From NCBI GenBank assembly GCA_021806645.1, contig JAJZQX010000010.1, forward strand, positions 104,055-168,054: DNA of 64,000 nucleotides, written 5' to 3'. The stretch comes from Myxococcales bacterium (lineage in GTDB: Bacteria; Myxococcota; Myxococcia; Myxococcales; Anaeromyxobacteraceae). The notes beneath the pieces are model-generated. The model made no database searches and was not told the origin of the DNA. It was given only the letters and a program-made list of their open reading frames with translations. A program made the position numbers and the translations under genes. Each line of letters begins with the position of its first letter. The first letter of the stretch is position 1. Positions 38,028 to 48,304 of the stretch are shown piece after piece.

Positions 38028-39323
38028 TCAGGGGTTGAACTCGTCGGGCCAGCGCCACCGCCCGATGAGGTATCTCTTCTCCCGCTCGAAGGCGCCAGCC
38101 GTCGCCTCCACCCGCGCCTCGAAGCCGGCATCATCGAGGGTCGCCGCGGTGTGCGCCAGGCCAGCCAGCCAGCCCAGGTAGAGCGGTGCCAGCGAGCGCA
38201 GCAGCTGGCGCCGCTCCACCCGGCGGGTCAGGTGCGCCACCGAGAAGTCGAAGATGACCCTCGCCCAGGTCTGGTCCGGCAGGCCACCCGCCTCGACCGG
38301 TCGAGCGGCGCAGCGCTGCAACTCCAGGAGCGTGGCGGGCGGCAGCACCAGGCTCCAGACCGGGAGCAGGTCGCGAAGGCCCCGCGTGAAGGCCTCGAAG
38401 AGGCGGGCCGGGTCGGGCCCATCGCCGCCGGGCTCGAAGCCTTCCGCGCCGAAGGTCGGCACCGGGCGCGATGGCCCTGTTCGTTGCCACAGTGCGGCGC
38501 TCCGTTCCATCTCGCCGAAGACCAGGCCGAGCGCGCGGATCAGGGTCTCGCCGAGATCCTCGGGCCCGGCCAGCGGGCGCGGCCAGGCGCCGAGCCACGC
38601 CTGCGCCACCCGCGCGTCGCTGCCGAGGACCTTGGCGACCAGCCAGGCGTCGGACCCGGCCTCCGCCGGCCGCCGCCGCCAGTCCTCGTCGGCGAGCAGG
38701 CGCCGGGCCAGGGCCGACGAGAGGGCCGCCTCCGTCCCGAGCGGCTGCCGGAGCCGCTGGCCGTAGAGCGTCCGGATGAGCGGCGCCACGATGCCGGTGT
38801 TGATGGCGCCCTCGGTCCGGTGACGCCGGTAGGCCGGGCAGACGAAGTCAACCCCGCCCTCCAGCACCGGCGAGAGCAGCCGCTCCAGCCAGTCGATGGT
38901 CTCGTCGTGGGCCTCGGCGGCCACGATGGCCACGGCCACGGCTCCCCGGGCGGCGCCCTCACGGAGGAGCGGACCGAGCGGGCTGGCGTACCCGGGGATG
39001 GCGCCCTGGCTCGCGGCCGGCAAGACGCCCGGGGCGCCGGCGGGCGGGTCCGGCGACCCGTGCTCCTCGAGCGGCTCCAGGCTCACCAGGCCGCCGCGGT
39101 GAGAACTCACCAGCACCACCGGGTCCACCGGCGCGAAGCGGGCACGGAGACGCTCGGTCAAGGCCCGGCCCGACGCCAGCGCCTGCTCGGATGGGCCCTG
39201 GATCGCGATCACGACGGGACCGGGCCCGGTCGGGCCGGCCTCACCGCGCGCGGCGCGCGGTGAGGGAACCGGTTGGGAAGGGAATGTCGGTGCGCTTGGC
39301 ATGGCCGAGGTCTGACCAGCCAC
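38028..39323 (-). CDS. GT-A glycosyltransferase, glucosylglycerate/mannosylglycerate-synthase-like
   Basis: 431 residues. The central part DFVCPAYRRHRTEGAINTGI followed by APLIRTLYGQRLRQPLGTEA resembles the GT-A family whose members read D-F-V-x-P-x-Y-x-R-H-x-x-D-G-T-I-T and P-L-x-x-A-L-Y-G-x-R-I-R-Q-P-I-G-G. Those enzymes use nucleotide sugars to glucosylate or mannosylate glycerate or lipid acceptors. Here a usual metal-binding D-G is E-G. GTG 39323 has GAGGTG upstream; ATG 39302 is the alternative. It sits 12 bp before the channel gene, within the trehalose block, so a role in compatible-solute synthesis is plausible but not proven. Confidence 0.6.
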   Translation of the reverse strand: MAGQTSAMPSAPTFPSQPVPSPRAARGEAGPTGPGPVVIAIQGPSEQALASGRALTERLRARFAPVDPVVLVSSHRGGLVSLEPLEEHGSPDPPAGAPGVLPAASQGAIPGYASPLGPLLREGAARGAVAVAIVAAEAHDETIDWLERLLSPVLEGGVDFVCPAYRRHRTEGAINTGIVAPLIRTLYGQRLRQPLGTEAALSSALARRLLADEDWRRRPAEAGSDAWLVAKVLGSDARVAQAWLGAWPRPLAGPEDLGETLIRALGLVFGEMERSAALWQRTGPSRPVPTFGAEGFEPGGDGPDPARLFEAFTRGLRDLLPVWSLVLPPATLLELQRCAARPVEAGGLPDQTWARVIFDFSVAHLTRRVERRQLLRSLAPLYLGWLAGLAHTAATLDDAGFEARVEATAGAFEREKRYLIGRWRWPDEFNP

Positions 39324-39423
39324 GATACCGCACCTCGCGCGCCCGGCGGTCGGCCGGGACGGCCGGCTGAAGGCGCCGGGGGGCGCGACGGAGCCCCTCA
39401 GTCCACCATGGCGAGGGCGCCGG

Positions 39424-39615
39424 CTACCCCTTGCGGTTCATGAACTTCAGCATCAGCCAGATCACGACACCCAGCGCAGCCACGCCACCGAGCAGGTAGA
39501 GCAGCGGCCTTGGGCCCTCCATGTCGCCGAGCCCTTCCGGTCCCTCGGAGGCGAGAGCCACGGAGGCGACCGTGGAAAGGACGACGGCGACGGCGGTGCG
39601 AACGGACGACTTCAT
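39424..39615 (-). CDS. Small membrane protein with signal peptide
   Basis: 63 residues from ATG 39615, which has GAGGAG eight bases upstream. Signal peptide MKSSVRTAVAVVLSTVASVALA, a short acidic loop (SEGPEGLGDMEGP), one TM helix (about 39-57) and a basic end KFMNRKG. No family recognised. Good ribosome site and codon use support it as real. The layout is like small single-pass stress or assembly proteins. Confidence 0.65.
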   Translation of the reverse strand: MKSSVRTAVAVVLSTVASVALASEGPEGLGDMEGPRPLLYLLGGVAALGVVIWLMLKFMNRKG

Positions 39616-39696
39616 GTCGAAGCTCCTCGTTGAAGCGGGCCTCACCGCGCGAGCGGCGCAGCCTGGTGTTGGGGTGCGGGAATGTAGCACGAAAGG

Positions 39697-39733
39697 CAGC
39701 GGCCCCCGGCGCCAAGGGCACCGGGGGCCGCTG
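39697..39733 (-). terminator. Strong terminator hairpin of MHS transporter gene
   Basis: CAGCGGCCCCCGG pairs perfectly with CCGGGGGCCGCTG (13 bp) around an 11-nt loop, 19 bp past the transporter stop. On the minus strand it is followed by CCTTTCG, a short T tract. Best intrinsic terminator in the window. Confidence 0.75.
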
Positions 39734-39751
39734 GACGATCTACGCCGATCG

Positions 39752-41422
39752 CTAGTCGGAGTGGTGGATTGAACCCTGCGTGTCGGTGTCCTTCATGAGC
39801 AGCGACCCGACCACGAAGGTCATCAGGGCGATGCTGATGGGGTACCAGAGGCCGTAGTAGATGTCGCCGGTGGCGGCCACCAGGGCGAAGGCGATGGTGG
39901 GCAGGAAGCCGCCGAACCAGCCGTTGCCGATGTGGTAGGGGAGCGACATCGAGGTGTAGCGGATGCGAGCAGGGAAGAGCTCCACCAGCCACGCGCCGAT
40001 CGGCCCGTAGACCATGGTCACGTAGATGACCAGGATGACGAGCAGCAGCACCACCATGGGGACGTTGACGCGGCGCATGTCGGCCTTGGCCGGATACATC
40101 TTGGTGGCGTTCTCCAGCGCCTTGGTGAGCTCGGCGTTCTTGGTCTTGTAGTCGACGCCCGGCTCGTTGCCGTTGAAGCTCTGCACCACCTCGGCACCGA
40201 CCCGCACCGATGCCAGCGTGCCGGCCGGGGCCGCCTCGTTGGTGTACGGGATGGCCTTCTTGGCGAGGATGCTCTTCACCTGGTCACAGGACGACTTGAA
40301 GGTCTTCTTGCCGATCGGGTCGAACTGGAAGGCGCAGTCGGCCGGGTCGGCCACCACCACGACCGGATCGGCGATCTGCGCCTCCTCGAGCGCCGGGTTG
40401 GCGAAGTGGGTGAGCCCCTTGAAGATGGGGAAGTAGGTCACGGCGGCGAGGAGGCAGCCGGCCATGATGATCCACTTGCGGCCCACCTTGTCGGAGAGCG
40501 CGCCGAAGACGATGAAGAACGGCGTGCCGATGATCAGCGAGAAGGCCACGATCAGGTTGGCCGCCTGCGACTCGAGCTTGAGGGTCTGGAGCAGGAAGAA
40601 GAGCTCGTAGAACATGCCCGTGTACCAGACCACGCCCTGGCCGGCGACGCCGCCGAAGAGGACGAGGAGCACGATCTTGAGGTTGCCCCAGCGCAGGAAC
40701 GACTCGGTCAAGGGGGCGCGCGTGATCTTGCCCTCTTCCTTCATCCGCTTGAAGACCGGCGACTCGGCCAGCTGCAGCCGGATCCAGACCGAGACGGCCA
40801 CCAGGATGGCGGAGACCAGGAAGGGGATGCGCCAGCCCCAGGCCTCGAAGGCCGCCCCGCCGAGCGCCAGCCGGCAGGAGAGGATGACGATGAGCGACAG
40901 GAACAGGCCCAGGGTCGCGGTGGTCTGGATGAAGGAGGTGAAGAAGCCGCGCTTCCCGTTCGGCGCGTGCTCGGCCACGTAGGTGGCCGCGCCACCGTAC
41001 TCACCGCCCAGCGCCAGGCCCTGCAGGATGCGCATGGAGATTAGGATGATGGGCGCCGCGATGCCGATGGAGTCGTAGTTGGGCAGCACGCCGACCACCA
41101 CGGTGGCGCCGCCCATCAGGAGGATGGTGATGAGGAAGGTGTACTTGCGGCCGATCAGGTCGCCGATGCGGCCGAACACGATGGCGCCGAAGGGACGGAC
41201 GAAGAAGCCGGCCGCGAAGGCGAGCAGCGCGAAGATGAAGGAGGTGGTCTCGTTCACCGCCTTGAAGAACTGGGCGGAGATGATCGCGGCCAGCGAGCCG
41301 TACAGGTAGAAGTCGTACCACTCGAAGACCGTGCCAAGGGAGGAGGCGAAGATGACCATCCTCTCTTCCTTGGTGATCCCGACACCCTTGCCTGGGACGT
41401 TCGCCACATTCGACTCAGCCAT
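39752..41422 (-). CDS. MHS-family MFS transporter with large periplasmic insertion
   Basis: 556 residues, 12 TM. Metabolite:H+ symporter features: SSLGTVFEWYDFYLYGSLAA at TM1, VRPFGAIVFGRIGDLIGRKY in the 2-3 loop, and RILQGLALGGEYGGAATYVA. The family includes ProP, KgtP and ShiA. Between TM8 and TM9 an insert of about 110 residues contains a cysteine pair (PADCAFQFD, SSCDQVKS), which is far longer than the normal loop and would face the periplasm. Substrate not evident; osmoprotectants or dicarboxylates are possible. ATG 41422 has CGGAGG upstream. Confidence 0.88.
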   Translation of the reverse strand: MAESNVANVPGKGVGITKEERMVIFASSLGTVFEWYDFYLYGSLAAIISAQFFKAVNETTSFIFALLAFAAGFFVRPFGAIVFGRIGDLIGRKYTFLITILLMGGATVVVGVLPNYDSIGIAAPIILISMRILQGLALGGEYGGAATYVAEHAPNGKRGFFTSFIQTTATLGLFLSLIVILSCRLALGGAAFEAWGWRIPFLVSAILVAVSVWIRLQLAESPVFKRMKEEGKITRAPLTESFLRWGNLKIVLLVLFGGVAGQGVVWYTGMFYELFFLLQTLKLESQAANLIVAFSLIIGTPFFIVFGALSDKVGRKWIIMAGCLLAAVTYFPIFKGLTHFANPALEEAQIADPVVVVADPADCAFQFDPIGKKTFKSSCDQVKSILAKKAIPYTNEAAPAGTLASVRVGAEVVQSFNGNEPGVDYKTKNAELTKALENATKMYPAKADMRRVNVPMVVLLLVILVIYVTMVYGPIGAWLVELFPARIRYTSMSLPYHIGNGWFGGFLPTIAFALVAATGDIYYGLWYPISIALMTFVVGSLLMKDTDTQGSIHHSD

Positions 41423-41661
41423 TCGTGAATCCTCCGGATAGGAGTTGGAGACAAGACGGGGGGGCCGCGAGTATTCAATTCAACTACCACGGCCTCATCG
41501 GGGGATACAAGGTTCTGCGCAAAGCCAGCGCGCAGAAAGAGGGCGCCAACTGCAGAAAGTGCGATGAGACCGGGTCTCCCAGTAAAATCGGCTGGATAGG
41601 TCGCTTTAGCCGACTCCCCTGTGGTGACACGGGATTTCGTTAATCGGCAAAATTGACGCAT
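41423..41661. other. AT-richer regulatory spacer
   Basis: 239 bp, notably lower in GC than the rest (for example 41473-41495 and 41625-41655). It separates the MHS transporter start from the end of the next minus-strand gene. It must hold the transporter promoter; a TTGAATTGAATACT stretch on the minus strand (about 41485-41472) is a candidate core. No ORF or clear hairpin. Confidence 0.4.
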
Positions 41662-42822
41662 TCAGCCAAACCGGGTTTGCCTCATCAGAAATGCCACACC
41701 TAGAAGCGGCAGCAATTCGATCGCCCCCGCCCAGGCGAAGAGCGGCGCGGCTCGGCCGTAGTGGTCGAGCGCCAGCCCGGACAGCTGGTAGCCGATCGCG
41801 TTGCCGGCGCCGAAGACCACCGCGGTGAAGAGGGCCTGGCCGGTGGCTCGCAGCGTGGCCGGCACCAGCCGTGACATGGCCTCCACGGAGCAGCTCCAGA
41901 AGAGGCCGAAGGTGAGCCCGTGCAGGAGCTGCAGCGAGATCACGGCGGCGGCGCTCTCGGCCCGGGAGAGGGCCAGCCAGCGGAGCGCCGAGCCGGCGAA
42001 GGCGGTGGCCAGCAGCCCCTTCAGCGACCAGCGCCCGGCCAGCCACGGGAAGGCCAGCAGCACCGCCATCTCCGCCAGCACGCCGGCCCCCATCCCCAGG
42101 CCGGTGACCGCCGGCGGCAGCCCCCGGTCGCGCACCAGCAGGCCGAAGAAGAGGTGATACGGCGCGCAGGCCAGCCAGTGGACGGCGCCGCCCGCCAGCA
42201 GGAGGAGCAGCCGCCGGTCACCGAGCAGCGTCCGGACCGCCAGCCAGCCCGGCCGGTCGCCGCTCACCGGCTCGGCATGCGGCAGTCCCCGCACGGCGAC
42301 GGCGTACCCGGCCACGAGCGAGAGGATCAGCCACGGCACCAGCGGATCGGCCGGCCGGTCACCGCGCCAGGCCAGCAAGCCGCCGCCGAGGAGCGCCAGC
42401 ACCGCGAAGCCGAGCGACCCGCCCAGCCGGATGCGGGAATAGCCGTGGCCCGGGGAGCGGCGGACGTGTTCCATGGTGAGCGAGTCGAGCAGCGGCACCA
42501 CCGCCCGGTCGCCGACCGACTGGAAGAGCAGCACCGCCCCGACCGCCAGCGGGGTCCGGGCCACCGGCAGGAAGACGGCCGCCGCGAGCGACACCATGGT
42601 GGCGAGCCGCAGCATCCGCTCCGGCGCGCCGGTCCGGTCGGCCAGCGCGGCCCAGCCCAGCGCCGCCGCCGGGGCGACCAGCGGGGCCAGCATCAGCACG
42701 GTGCCGATGGCGCTCCCCGAGAAGCCGAGGTCGCGCAGGTAGGGCGCGAAGTAGGGGAGGGTGATCCCGACCGCGCCGTAGTACAGGAAGTAGACGAGAC
42801 GCAGCCGCCACGCTGGAGCCAT
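41662..42822 (-). CDS. MFS permease (PPP/HcaT-like)
   Basis: 386 residues from ATG 42822, about 12 TM segments. N-terminus LRLVYFLYYGAVGITLPYFA and RDLGFSGSAIGTVLMLAPLV, then GYSRIRLGGSLGFAVLALLG and ATGQALFTAVVFGAGNAIGY, match the phenylpropionate permease-like (HcaT/PPP) branch of MFS. Substrate unknown. It is divergent from the MurU-like gene with only 19 bp between start codons. Confidence 0.82.
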   Translation of the reverse strand: MAPAWRLRLVYFLYYGAVGITLPYFAPYLRDLGFSGSAIGTVLMLAPLVAPAAALGWAALADRTGAPERMLRLATMVSLAAAVFLPVARTPLAVGAVLLFQSVGDRAVVPLLDSLTMEHVRRSPGHGYSRIRLGGSLGFAVLALLGGGLLAWRGDRPADPLVPWLILSLVAGYAVAVRGLPHAEPVSGDRPGWLAVRTLLGDRRLLLLLAGGAVHWLACAPYHLFFGLLVRDRGLPPAVTGLGMGAGVLAEMAVLLAFPWLAGRWSLKGLLATAFAGSALRWLALSRAESAAAVISLQLLHGLTFGLFWSCSVEAMSRLVPATLRATGQALFTAVVFGAGNAIGYQLSGLALDHYGRAAPLFAWAGAIELLPLLGVAFLMRQTRFG

Positions 42823-42826
42823 CTGG

Positions 42827-42832
42827 TAGGGT
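42827..42832 (+). promoter_or_regulatory. -10-like box TAGGGT before murU-like gene
   Basis: Lies 9 nt before ATG 42842, within the 19-bp gap to the divergent permease start. The promoters of both genes must overlap each other's 5' ends. Confidence 0.3.
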
Positions 42833-42841
42833 GGCCATACC

Positions 42842-43792
42842 ATGGCGCACGTTGGCGTGGTCCTCTGCGCCGGGCTCGGCACCCGGCTCCGCCCGCTCAC
42901 CGGGCGGGTCCCCAAGCCGGCGGTGCCGGTCTGCCAGGTCCCGCTCATCCGCTACGCGCTCGGGCTGCTGGCCGGCGCCGGGATCGGGCGGGCGGTGGTC
43001 AACCTCCACCACCAGCCGGAGGCGATGGAGGCGGCGGCCCGCGCCGCGGCCGCGGAGCTGGGGCTGGCGCTCCAGGTCTCTCGCGAACCGGTCATCGCCG
43101 GCACCGGCGGCGCGCTGCGCGAGGCCAGGCCGCTCCTCGGCGGGGCCGAGGCGGTGGTGGTGCTGAACGGCGACGTCCTCTTCGACGCCGACCTCCGGGC
43201 CGTGCTCTCGGCCCACCGGGCCACCGGCGCGCTGGCCACCATGGCGCTCCTGCCCATGCCGCCGGGGGCGGGCTACGGGAGCGTGGAGATCGACGGCGGT
43301 GGCCGGGTGCGGCGCATCGCCGGGAGGTTCGGCCCGGGCGGCGGGGAGCTGACCTCGTGGCACTTCCCCGGCCTGCACGTGATCGCGCCCGAGCTGCTGG
43401 CGCTGGTGCCGGCCACGCCGTTCGAATGCGACGTCAACCGGGACGTCTACCCTCCGCTCATGGCGCGAGGGCTGGTGCGCGGTCTCGTCACCCACGGGGC
43501 GTGGAGCGACCTCGGCACGCCCGCCGGCTACCTGGCCGCCAACCTCGACGTCGCGGCGGGGCGCACCGGCCTGGCCCGGTTCGGCCTGCCGCCGCCCCGG
43601 CGCATCGCCGCCAGCGCCCGCATCGACCCCACGGCGTGGGTGGGCGAGGACGCGGTCATCGGCGAGCGCTGCGTGGTGCCGGCCGGGGCGCGCGTGGAGC
43701 GGGCGGTGCTCTGGCCGGACACGCGGCTGCGCGAGGGCGAGGCGGTGGTCGGCGCGGTGGCGGCCGGCGAGCTTCGGGTGGCGGCCGGTTGA
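42842..43792 (+). CDS. MurU-like N-acetylmuramate-1-phosphate uridylyltransferase / NDP-sugar pyrophosphorylase
   Basis: 316 residues. Nucleotidyltransferase signature VVLCAGLGTRLRPLTGRVPK with P-K-P-A-V-P, then VNLHHQPEAM, EPVIAGTGGALREARPLL and LNGDVLFDADL (metal D). The GGALREA and F-x-D pattern matches MurU and mannose-1-phosphate guanylyltransferases. A short left-handed helix tail (about 255-310, RIAASARIDPTAWVGEDAVI) follows, which is not in minimal MurU. With an AmgK-like kinase elsewhere in the window, peptidoglycan recycling is the best guess. Ends 15 bp from the convergent glmS gene. Confidence 0.8.
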   Translation: MAHVGVVLCAGLGTRLRPLTGRVPKPAVPVCQVPLIRYALGLLAGAGIGRAVVNLHHQPEAMEAAARAAAAELGLALQVSREPVIAGTGGALREARPLLGGAEAVVVLNGDVLFDADLRAVLSAHRATGALATMALLPMPPGAGYGSVEIDGGGRVRRIAGRFGPGGGELTSWHFPGLHVIAPELLALVPATPFECDVNRDVYPPLMARGLVRGLVTHGAWSDLGTPAGYLAANLDVAAGRTGLARFGLPPPRRIAASARIDPTAWVGEDAVIGERCVVPAGARVERAVLWPDTRLREGEAVVGAVAAGELRVAAG

Positions 43793-43807
43793 CTCGAGGC
43801 CCCGCCC

Positions 43808-45643
<1,836 letters not shown>

Positions 45644-45649
45644 GGGCCG

Positions 45650-45655
45650 CTTATA
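45650..45655 (-). promoter_or_regulatory. -10 box TATAAG of glmS
   Basis: TATAAG on the minus strand, 6 nt before the glmS ATG. It is the best -10 match of the short-leader set in this window. Confidence 0.5.
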
Positions 45656-45718
45656 CCGCGGGAGCCGGGGGCTGGGCACTCGCACCGCCGGGCGAGAGCG
45701 TGACCTCCGCCCCGGATC

Positions 45719-46888
45719 GTGCTTTTCTCCGCCCGACCCGTGAACCAGCGCCCCTCCCCCGTCACCGCCCTCCTGCTCGGGCTCCTCGCGGTCGCGGCCG
45801 CGGCCTGGGTCCGTGGCGCCGCGGTGCAGCGGTTGCCGCCCGACTACGACGAGTTCGCCTACCTCCCGGCCGCCTTCCGGTACGCCGAGCGGATGGCCCC
45901 GGGTCGGTGGGGCGAGATCGTCGACGTCAAGGAGAACGAGGAGCATCCACCGATGGTGAAGCTGGCCTACGGCGTGGTGCTCGAGGAGACCGGGGCCCGC
46001 GAGCCGGAGTGGGACCGCGTGGAGGTGGGCAAGCCCACCCCGCCGGAGGCCCGGCCCGCCTTCACCGGGCCGCGGGTCCTCTCGGCCGTGACCGGCGTGC
46101 TGCAGGTGCTCCTCGAGGCGCTGGTCTCTCCGCTCGGCGCGCTCTGGTTGGCCTTCGACACCTACCACGCCAAGTACACGGCGCAGGCCTACCTCGAGGG
46201 GCTGCCGGGGCTCTTCGCCATCCTCGCGGTCCTGCTCTTCGAGCGGGCCCTGCGACAGCGTGAGCCGCGCGGGCTGGTCCCGGCGCCGCCCACGCTCTCG
46301 CCGGTGCCCCTCGTCGCCGCGGCCGCGCTGCTCGGGCTGGCCGCCGCCGGGAAGTACCCCTACGGCCTGGTGCTGCTGCTGGCCTTCCTCCCCTTCCTCG
46401 TCCAGCGCGGGCATGGCCGGCCCTGGCTGCTGGCCGGCGCGGGGGCGGCGGCGCTGCTCCTCTTCCTGGCCGCCGACCCCTACCTCTGGAACGACACCCT
46501 GGACCGGGCCTGGAACTCGGTGGCCTACCACCTCCAGTACACGCAGACCGAGCACGTCAAGAAGAGCGGCCTGCCCTGGTGGTACCAGCTCCACTACCTG
46601 ACCCGCTCGGCGCCGGTCCGGTGGCATCCCGGCGTCTTCCCGATCGGCTGGCTCGACATGCTGCTCCTGCCGGCCGCGGCGCTCGGCGTGCCGGCCGCGG
46701 CGCGCCACCGGCCGGTCTGGCTGGCGTGGGCCGTCGTCGGCCTGCTCTTCCTGCTGGTCTGGCCCACCAAGTGGCCGCAGTACACGCTGCTGGCGCGCCC
46801 GCCGCTGACGGTGCTGGCCGGGCTCGGGCTGGTGGCGGTGAAGGATCGGCTGCTGGGCCGCCGGCTCTCCGACCCGTCCAGCCTGTAG
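45719..46888 (+). CDS. GT-C membrane glycosyltransferase (ArnT/PMT-like)
   Basis: 389 residues from GTG 45719 (GTG 45740 is an alternative). TM1 is followed by LPPDYDEFAYLPAAFRYAER, whose D-E pair in the first extracytoplasmic loop is the catalytic motif of GT-C enzymes using polyprenyl-phosphate sugars. A second acidic stretch DVKENEEHPPMVKLAYGVVL and about 8-9 TM helices follow, with a positive C-terminus. Smaller than ArnT and without a visible C-terminal periplasmic domain. Acceptor unknown. Convergent with the small gene fragment at 46895. Confidence 0.75.
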   Translation: MLFSARPVNQRPSPVTALLLGLLAVAAAAWVRGAAVQRLPPDYDEFAYLPAAFRYAERMAPGRWGEIVDVKENEEHPPMVKLAYGVVLEETGAREPEWDRVEVGKPTPPEARPAFTGPRVLSAVTGVLQVLLEALVSPLGALWLAFDTYHAKYTAQAYLEGLPGLFAILAVLLFERALRQREPRGLVPAPPTLSPVPLVAAAALLGLAAAGKYPYGLVLLLAFLPFLVQRGHGRPWLLAGAGAAALLLFLAADPYLWNDTLDRAWNSVAYHLQYTQTEHVKKSGLPWWYQLHYLTRSAPVRWHPGVFPIGWLDMLLLPAAALGVPAAARHRPVWLAWAVVGLLFLLVWPTKWPQYTLLARPPLTVLAGLGLVAVKDRLLGRRLSDPSSL

Positions 46889-46894
46889 GGCGTC

Positions 46895-46966
46895 TCAGGC
46901 CCAGTCGAACTCCGCGGTGAAGTGGCGGAGGTACTTGCCCTGCAGCGCGGGGCGGACCGGCCCGGC
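46895..46966 (-). pseudogene. C-terminal gene fragment
   Basis: On the minus strand a frame reads KSYAGPVRPALQGKYLRHFT and continues AEFDWA to a stop at 46895-46897, with every one of its last 22 codons ending in G or C. It has no start of its own and its upstream part merges into the ribosome-site region of the plus-strand methyltransferase. It looks like the 3' remnant of a gene. Family not recognised. Confidence 0.4.
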
Positions 46967-47032
46967 GTAGGATTTCAAGGCGAACCCATTCCCTCCTTTC
47001 CCGGCTCCAAGCCCCACGAGGAGATCCAAGCC

Positions 47033-48196
47033 ATGTCATTCGCAGCCATCTCCACGGACGTGGAACGCCTCGTCCTCGACCGTTACGGCGACGCGGCGCG
47101 GACGCCGGCCGGGCTCTGCTGTCCCTCCACCAACGATCCGAAGCTGCTGGCGGCCGTTCCCGCCGAGGTCCTGGAGCGGGACTACGGCTGTGGCGACCCG
47201 ACCCGGCACGTCCGGTCCGGGGAGGTCGTGCTCGACCTGGGGTCGGGTGCCGGCAAGGCCTGCTACCTGCTCAGCCAGGTGGTCGGTGAGCGCGGCCGGG
47301 TCGTCGGCGTGGACATGAACGACGAGATGCTCGCCCTCTCCCGGCGACACCTGGACGGATTCGCGGCGGGCACGGGCCTGCGAAACATCGAGTTCAGGAA
47401 GGGGCGAATCCAGGACCTGGCGCTGGACCTGGAGGCGCTCGACGCCTGGCTGGCGGCGAACCCGGTCACCTCGTCGGCCCGTCTTGGCGACGCGGAGACC
47501 GAGGCCTCGCGGCTGCGGCGGGTGGCGCCGCTCGTCGCCGACCAGTCCGTGGACGTGGTCGTCTCGGACTGCGTCCTGAACCTGGTGCGTCCCGGGGACA
47601 AGGCCTCCCTGTTCCGCGAGATCCACCGGGTGCTGAAGCGCGGCGGCCGGGCCGTCATCTCCGACATCGTGAGCGACGAGGACGTTCCCCGGCGCCTCCA
47701 GGACGACCCCGAGCTGTGGGCCGGCTGCGTCTCCGGCGCGATGCGCGAGGACCGCTTCCTCCAGGCGTTCGAGGAGGCCGGGCTCTACGGCGTCACCCTC
47801 GTCGAGCGCCCGGCGACGCCGTGGCGCACCGTCGAGGGGATCGAGTTCCGCAGCGTGACGGTGGTGGCGTACCGGGGCAAGGAAGGTCCCTGCTGGGACC
47901 GCAAGCAGGCGGTGGTGTACCGGGGCCCGTTCCGCGAGGTCACCGACGACGATGGACACGTCCTGCGGCGCGGCGTCCGGGTCGCCGTGTGCGACAAGAC
48001 CTTCCAGATCTACTCCCGGCCACCGTACGCGGAGCACGTCAGCCCGGTGGAGCCGCTGGAGCCGGTTCCCCTCGAGGAGGCCCGCCCGTTCCCCTGCGGG
48101 GCGGGGATGCTGGTGCGCGATCCGGGCGAGACCAAGGGCGGCGACCACAAGGTCACCACCGAGGCGTCCGACTGCTCCGGCGGCAGCTGCTGCTGA
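47033..48196 (+). CDS. ArsM-like metalloid methyltransferase
   Basis: 387 residues from ATG 47033, with CACGAGGAGATCC upstream. N-terminus has YGDAARTPAGLCCPS and EVLERDYGCGDPTRHV, then the SAM-binding VLDLGSGAGKACYLLSQVVG and VVGVDMNDEMLALSRRHL. These match the arsenite methyltransferase family, where conserved cysteines bind the metalloid. Cysteines here: the CC pair near residue 24, C of YGCGD, C of VSDCVLN, and a C-terminal tail ASDCSGGSCC like metal-binding tails. It probably methylates arsenite or a related metalloid. Stands alone, with gene fragments on both sides, suggesting it was inserted. Confidence 0.7.
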   Translation: MSFAAISTDVERLVLDRYGDAARTPAGLCCPSTNDPKLLAAVPAEVLERDYGCGDPTRHVRSGEVVLDLGSGAGKACYLLSQVVGERGRVVGVDMNDEMLALSRRHLDGFAAGTGLRNIEFRKGRIQDLALDLEALDAWLAANPVTSSARLGDAETEASRLRRVAPLVADQSVDVVVSDCVLNLVRPGDKASLFREIHRVLKRGGRAVISDIVSDEDVPRRLQDDPELWAGCVSGAMREDRFLQAFEEAGLYGVTLVERPATPWRTVEGIEFRSVTVVAYRGKEGPCWDRKQAVVYRGPFREVTDDDGHVLRRGVRVAVCDKTFQIYSRPPYAEHVSPVEPLEPVPLEEARPFPCGAGMLVRDPGETKGGDHKVTTEASDCSGGSCC

Positions 48197-48201
48197 CCGT
48201 G

Positions 48202-48297
48202 GCACGCGAACTCCTCGCCGCTGGCCGGGTCGTGGGGCGGGACCGTGAAGGCGAACTCGACGGCCTCGTCGAGCGGCTGCCGCGGGTGGCGCTCCAG
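48202..48297 (-). pseudogene. Internal gene fragment downstream of glmU
   Basis: Minus-strand frame LERHPRQPLDEAVEFAFTVP continuing PHDPASGEEFAC, with nearly all codons ending in G or C. It has no start codon; its 5' end meets the glmU stop and its 3' end meets the stop of the opposite-strand ArsM-like gene. With the fragment at 46895-46966 it may be one broken gene. Unrecognised. Confidence 0.35.
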
Positions 48298-48304
48298 ACG
48301 TCCG

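Noticed and set aside
38028..39323. Calling the glycosyltransferase a definite osmolyte synthase
   Set aside because: Only the central motif matches and a usual metal-binding aspartate is glutamate. It is kept as a family-level call.
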